The position numbers were made by a program, and so were the translations under genes. Below are positions 14,766 through 16,924 of a stretch of DNA of 16,924 nt, one piece after another. The stretch lies in contig JBCCQK010000127.1 of assembly GCA_039024375.1 (NCBI GenBank), positions 1 to 16,924 on the forward strand, written 5' to 3'. Position 1 is the first letter of the stretch. Each line of letters starts with the position of its first letter. Source of the DNA: JAFMDF01 sp039024375. Its GTDB lineage: Bacteria > Bacteroidota > Bacteroidia > Chitinophagales > Saprospiraceae. Under the pieces are notes generated by a model. The model was given only the letters and a program-made list of their open reading frames with translations. It made no database searches and was not told the origin of the DNA.

Positions 14766-14848
14766 GTTTATAGGGTGAATGGGCTCATAAGGTGAATAAT
14801 GTGAGACCTAATAAACCCTATCAACCCTATAAGCCTTATGAACCATTC
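14766..14848. repeat. Inverted pair of 9-nt word arrays
   Basis: The left block 14766-14792 reads GTTTATAGG, GTGAATGGG, CTCATAAGG. The right block 14813-14848 reads AAACCCTAT, CAACCCTAT, AAGCCTTAT, GAACCATTC, which is the same kind of word on the opposite strand (ATAGGGTTG, ATAAGGCTT). The spacing is 9 nt in both blocks. It lies between the terminator and the MscS gene. Confidence 0.65.
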
Positions 14849-14908
14849 TTTTAAGTACAACTCCAGGTGCATAAGAATTAATTTAAAAAGAACTAAATCA
14901 ATACAACT

Positions 14909-15808
14909 ATGGATACCTTTTTTCAAGACATTTGGCTACAATTACAATCCTACTATACCCAAATTGTAGTACTCTTACCTAAAATCATTCTGGCCGCCGT
15001 CGTTTTTACCTTCTTTTACACCTTAGCTAACCGAAGCCAAAAATTTGTCAATGGACGACTAGCCCAGAAGATGGATGACCCCCTACTCGCCGCTTTTCTC
15101 AGTCGAGTGGTCAAAATTATTTTAGTCATCATCGCTTTTTTGATTGCACTACAAATATTAGGCTTAGCGGGTATGGCAGCAGGGATTGTGACGGGGGCAA
15201 GTGTGAGTGCCATTGTCATCGGTTTTGCGTTTAAAGACATCGGAGAAAACTTTTTAGCGGGCATCATGCTGGCTTTTAATCGTCCTTTTCAAGTAGGAGA
15301 TACAGTTGAACTGAATGGCTACACGGGGCAAGTGGTAGCACTCAATTTGCGCAATTCGCGCATCAAAACGTTCGATGGAAAGGACATTTTCATCCCCAAT
15401 GCGAACGTTGTCAAAAATCCTGTTGTCAACTATACGATGGATGGCTTTTTGCGGTTTGACTTCAAAGTTCGACTCGACTACGATTCTGACGTTAATCAAG
15501 CAGTTGCGGTCATTTTAGGCGTTATGCAACAGATTCCGGGGGTGTTACAAACAGAGAAAAAGCCCAACGTTTTCGTGGGTAACTTGGGGGCAAGTTCATT
15601 GGAGATGACGATTCATTATTGGATAGATACTTTCGATAAGTCGGTTTCTTCTCTGAAAGTCAAAACGCAAGCCATCGACGAAGTATTGACTGCTCTTAAT
15701 AATGCTGGTTTCTACTTACCCGGAGACGTTATTGAAATGAAAAACTTTAAAGATAAAGAGTTGACGACGAAGAGTAATTCGGATAATAAGGAGATGAAAG
15801 TGGCTTAG
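14909..15808 (+). CDS. MscS-family small-conductance mechanosensitive channel
   Basis: A 299-residue inner-membrane channel that should open on membrane tension and release solutes during hypo-osmotic shock. Three membrane helices lie at about 18-40, 63-86 and 89-122. The third, pore-lining helix has the small-residue pattern AAGIVTGASVSAIVIGFAFKD followed by IGENFLAGIML and the typical NRPFQVGDTVEL at the start of the beta domain (124-135). IPNANVVKNPVVNY at 162-175 is the conserved strand of the cytoplasmic cage, and the alpha/beta domain runs to about 275. The length is close to E. coli MscS (286). The C-terminal 25 residues are charged and probably disordered. The G of its TAG stop is the first base of a GGATGCT array. 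Confidence 0.94.
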   Translation: MDTFFQDIWLQLQSYYTQIVVLLPKIILAAVVFTFFYTLANRSQKFVNGRLAQKMDDPLLAAFLSRVVKIILVIIAFLIALQILGLAGMAAGIVTGASVSAIVIGFAFKDIGENFLAGIMLAFNRPFQVGDTVELNGYTGQVVALNLRNSRIKTFDGKDIFIPNANVVKNPVVNYTMDGFLRFDFKVRLDYDSDVNQAVAVILGVMQQIPGVLQTEKKPNVFVGNLGASSLEMTIHYWIDTFDKSVSSLKVKTQAIDEVLTALNNAGFYLPGDVIEMKNFKDKELTTKSNSDNKEMKVA

Positions 15809-15863
15809 GATGCTGGATGCTGGATGCTGGATGCTGGATGCTGGATGCTGGATGCTGGATGCT
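15808..15863 (+). repeat. Eight perfect GGATGCT heptamers starting in the stop codon
   Basis: Eight identical 7-nt units run without interruption; the first G is the third base of the MscS stop codon. GGATGCT is the reverse complement of AGCATCC, which alternates in the array at 9297-9415. Confidence 0.97.
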
Positions 15864-15944
15864 AAGAAAACCTACTTGACCTAGAACGTCAAATTGTCGT
15901 TTGCAAAAACTATTCAAAACCGTGTTTTTTTTTCGCACGGCAGA

Positions 15945-15972
15945 CCGTGTACTGTACACCGTTTACCGTCCA
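15945..15972 (+). repeat. Four degenerate heptamers before the DUF3124 gene
   Basis: CCGTGTA, CTGTACA, CCGTTTA and CCGTCCA follow in exact 7-nt steps and end 21 bases before the ATG at 15994. They may lie in the leader of that gene. Confidence 0.6.
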
Positions 15973-15993
15973 CCAAATAAAGCCTACTATACC

Positions 15994-16515
15994 ATGAAAA
16001 ATCTGTTATTTTTTGTAGCCTTTACCTTTCTACTAGTTGCTTGTGATTTGCGGTCCGACCCCAATGTAAATAAAAAAGGGGTGGATAAACTGGAACAACT
16101 AGAAGTCTATATCGACGATATTGACTTGGCTTACATGGACACCGTTTATGTACCCATTTATTCGGACATTTACAGTCAATCGAGAGATACGAGGGTCTAT
16201 TTAACGGCCACTTTGAGTATTCGCAACACTAGTTTGACCGATTCGATGTATCTCAAAGAAATTGATTACTACGATACGGGTGGGCAATTAGTCCGCGAAT
16301 ACATCGATAATAATTTACTTTTAACGCCGATGCAATCCATTGATTACGTGATTGAAGAAAATGACGTTGCAGGTGGAACGGGGGCTAACTTCATCCTCGT
16401 TTGGGGCGCAAAGGAAGACAACCTAAAACCACTCTTCCAAGGGGTAATGCTTTCAACGGCTGGCCAGCAAGGTATCTCCTTTTTAACAGAAGGAATTTCT
16501 ATTAGTCGAAGGTAA
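15994..16515 (+). CDS. DUF3124-domain lipoprotein
   Basis: A 173-residue exported lipoprotein. The start ATG 15994 is chosen because a lipoprotein signal follows directly (MKNLLFFVAFTFLLVAC, lipid-accepting Cys17); a TTG at 15901 would add 31 residues in front of it. The mature part matches the DUF3124 family, whose function is unknown: VYVPIYSDIYSQSRDTRVYL, TLSIRNTS, IDYYDTGGQLVREY, VIEENDVAGGTGANFILVW and GQQGISFLTEGISISR. Family members are periplasmic or surface lipoproteins in many Bacteroidota and Proteobacteria. It follows the MscS gene by 185 bp with two repeat blocks between, so it probably has its own promoter. The first bases of the mature part (DLRSDPNVNKKG) form a flexible tether. 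Confidence 0.9.
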   Translation: MKNLLFFVAFTFLLVACDLRSDPNVNKKGVDKLEQLEVYIDDIDLAYMDTVYVPIYSDIYSQSRDTRVYLTATLSIRNTSLTDSMYLKEIDYYDTGGQLVREYIDNNLLLTPMQSIDYVIEENDVAGGTGANFILVWGAKEDNLKPLFQGVMLSTAGQQGISFLTEGISISRR

Positions 16516-16536
16516 AAGCCAACCCTAATTGAACAT

Positions 16537-16735
16537 ATTCGACCTTCTTACTATTAGACAGAAGAGGTCAGAAGCGAGACCGAAAAATTACATTTTTCTG
16601 TCAGAAGTCAGATTTTAGACTTACAAGAATTTGATAGTCAGCAATTTACTACTTAGTCATCTGACTTCTGACAGTCTATGAAATAGATGGCCTGACATCT
16701 GATTTCTAAAAATGTGCAGTAGTGAATTCGACCTT
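16537..16735. repeat. Inverted GTCAGAA repeats flanked by a 10-bp direct repeat
   Basis: ATTCGACCTT occurs at 16537-16546 and 16726-16735. Between them CTGTCAGAAGTCAGA at 16598-16612 is perfectly complementary to TCTGACTTCTGACAG at 16660-16674, with a 47-nt loop. Further GTCAGAA-like words lie at 16566-16573 and 16692-16703. The layout resembles a small non-autonomous element with a target duplication, but no clear terminal inverted repeats were found at the direct repeats. Confidence 0.5.
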
Positions 16736-16799
16736 TACCTTTTTTATATAAATTTTTGATTACCAAATAGTTATTTCAAAAAATAGTAAATACTCAATA

Positions 16800-16923
16800 C
16801 AGGTCAGGAGACCTGCGGCTATCCGTATCAAGTCTGGAGACCATAGCCGTCAAGTTAAGAAAATTGCCGTTGATATTCAGCTACTTATGATTGTGGCGAT
16901 ATTTCAAGATTGCATCTTGAAAT
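16800..16923. repeat. Cluster of three compact palindromes (REP-like) at the window end
   Basis: CAGGTC/GACCTG form a 6-bp stem around AGGA (16800-16815). CGGCTAT/ATAGCCG form an outer stem with inner GTCT/AGAC (16816-16849). ATTTCAAGAT/ATCTTGAAAT form a perfect 10-bp stem with loop TGC (16901-16923). No gene was seen from 16516 to the end. Similar compact stems, including CGGC...GTCT/AGAC...GCCG, lie at 13394-13485. They could be terminators or a dispersed palindromic repeat family. Confidence 0.55.
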
Positions 16924-16924
16924 C

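Noticed and set aside
15901..15993. N-terminal extension of the DUF3124 lipoprotein from a TTG
   Set aside because: It would bury the lipoprotein signal and translate the CCGTNNA repeat; the ATG at 15994 fits the lipobox spacing.

Overview
The window looks like the chromosome of a free-living Bacteroidota bacterium, most likely in or near the Saprospiria (Lewinella/Haliscomenobacter-like). The grounds are two secreted proteins with type IX secretion sorting tails, a TonB receptor with a carboxypeptidase-like N-domain, FHAKAG 'coat-hanger' repeats, A/T-rich leaders without clear Shine-Dalgarno sequences, and several boxes matching the Bacteroidota promoter consensus TAnnTTTG. The species assignment is inference.

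Layout. 230-1711 (+) is a soluble PAS-PAS histidine kinase. It converges on a TonB-dependent receptor at 1829-4099 (-). 4424-5236 and 5474-7321 (+) are two type IX secreted proteins that share an N-terminal module. A 13-bp tandem array (7314-7560) starts inside the last codons of the second one. 7815-9191 (-) is a GntP-family gluconate-type permease. Its 5' side, shared with a divergent sigma factor, consists of two heptamer arrays (9199-9283 and 9297-9415). 9542-10189 and 10199-11278 (+) form a sigma factor / membrane anti-sigma-like pair in which the extracytoplasmic part carries three FHAKAG repeats. 11302-11700 (-) is a NUDIX hydrolase. 12043-13065 (+) is an AraC-family regulator. It is followed by a two-site direct repeat, a perfect -7 box and about 240 bp of consecutive hairpins ending in a strong terminator-like stem, with no long ORF. 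13800-15808 (+) holds envelope genes: a small YvlD/phage-holin-4-like membrane protein that lacks a normal start codon, a coiled-coil lipoprotein and an MscS channel. 15994-16515 (+) is a DUF3124 lipoprotein. The last 409 bases contain no gene but several palindromes.

The most striking feature is the intergenic DNA. Almost every gene end carries short tandem words, mostly of exactly 7 nt (AATGATG, AATCTAA, GTTATTY, AGCATCC/AGTCTCC, GGATGCT, CCGTNNA, GTCAGAA), with 9-nt and 13-nt relatives. Several start within a few bases of a stop codon, and several occur as inverted pairs that can form hairpins.

Two candidate regulatory systems stand out. One is the sigma/anti-sigma pair with coat-hanger repeats. 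The other is the AraC regulator with an adjacent operator, promoter and structured transcript. Both are inferences from sequence alone.
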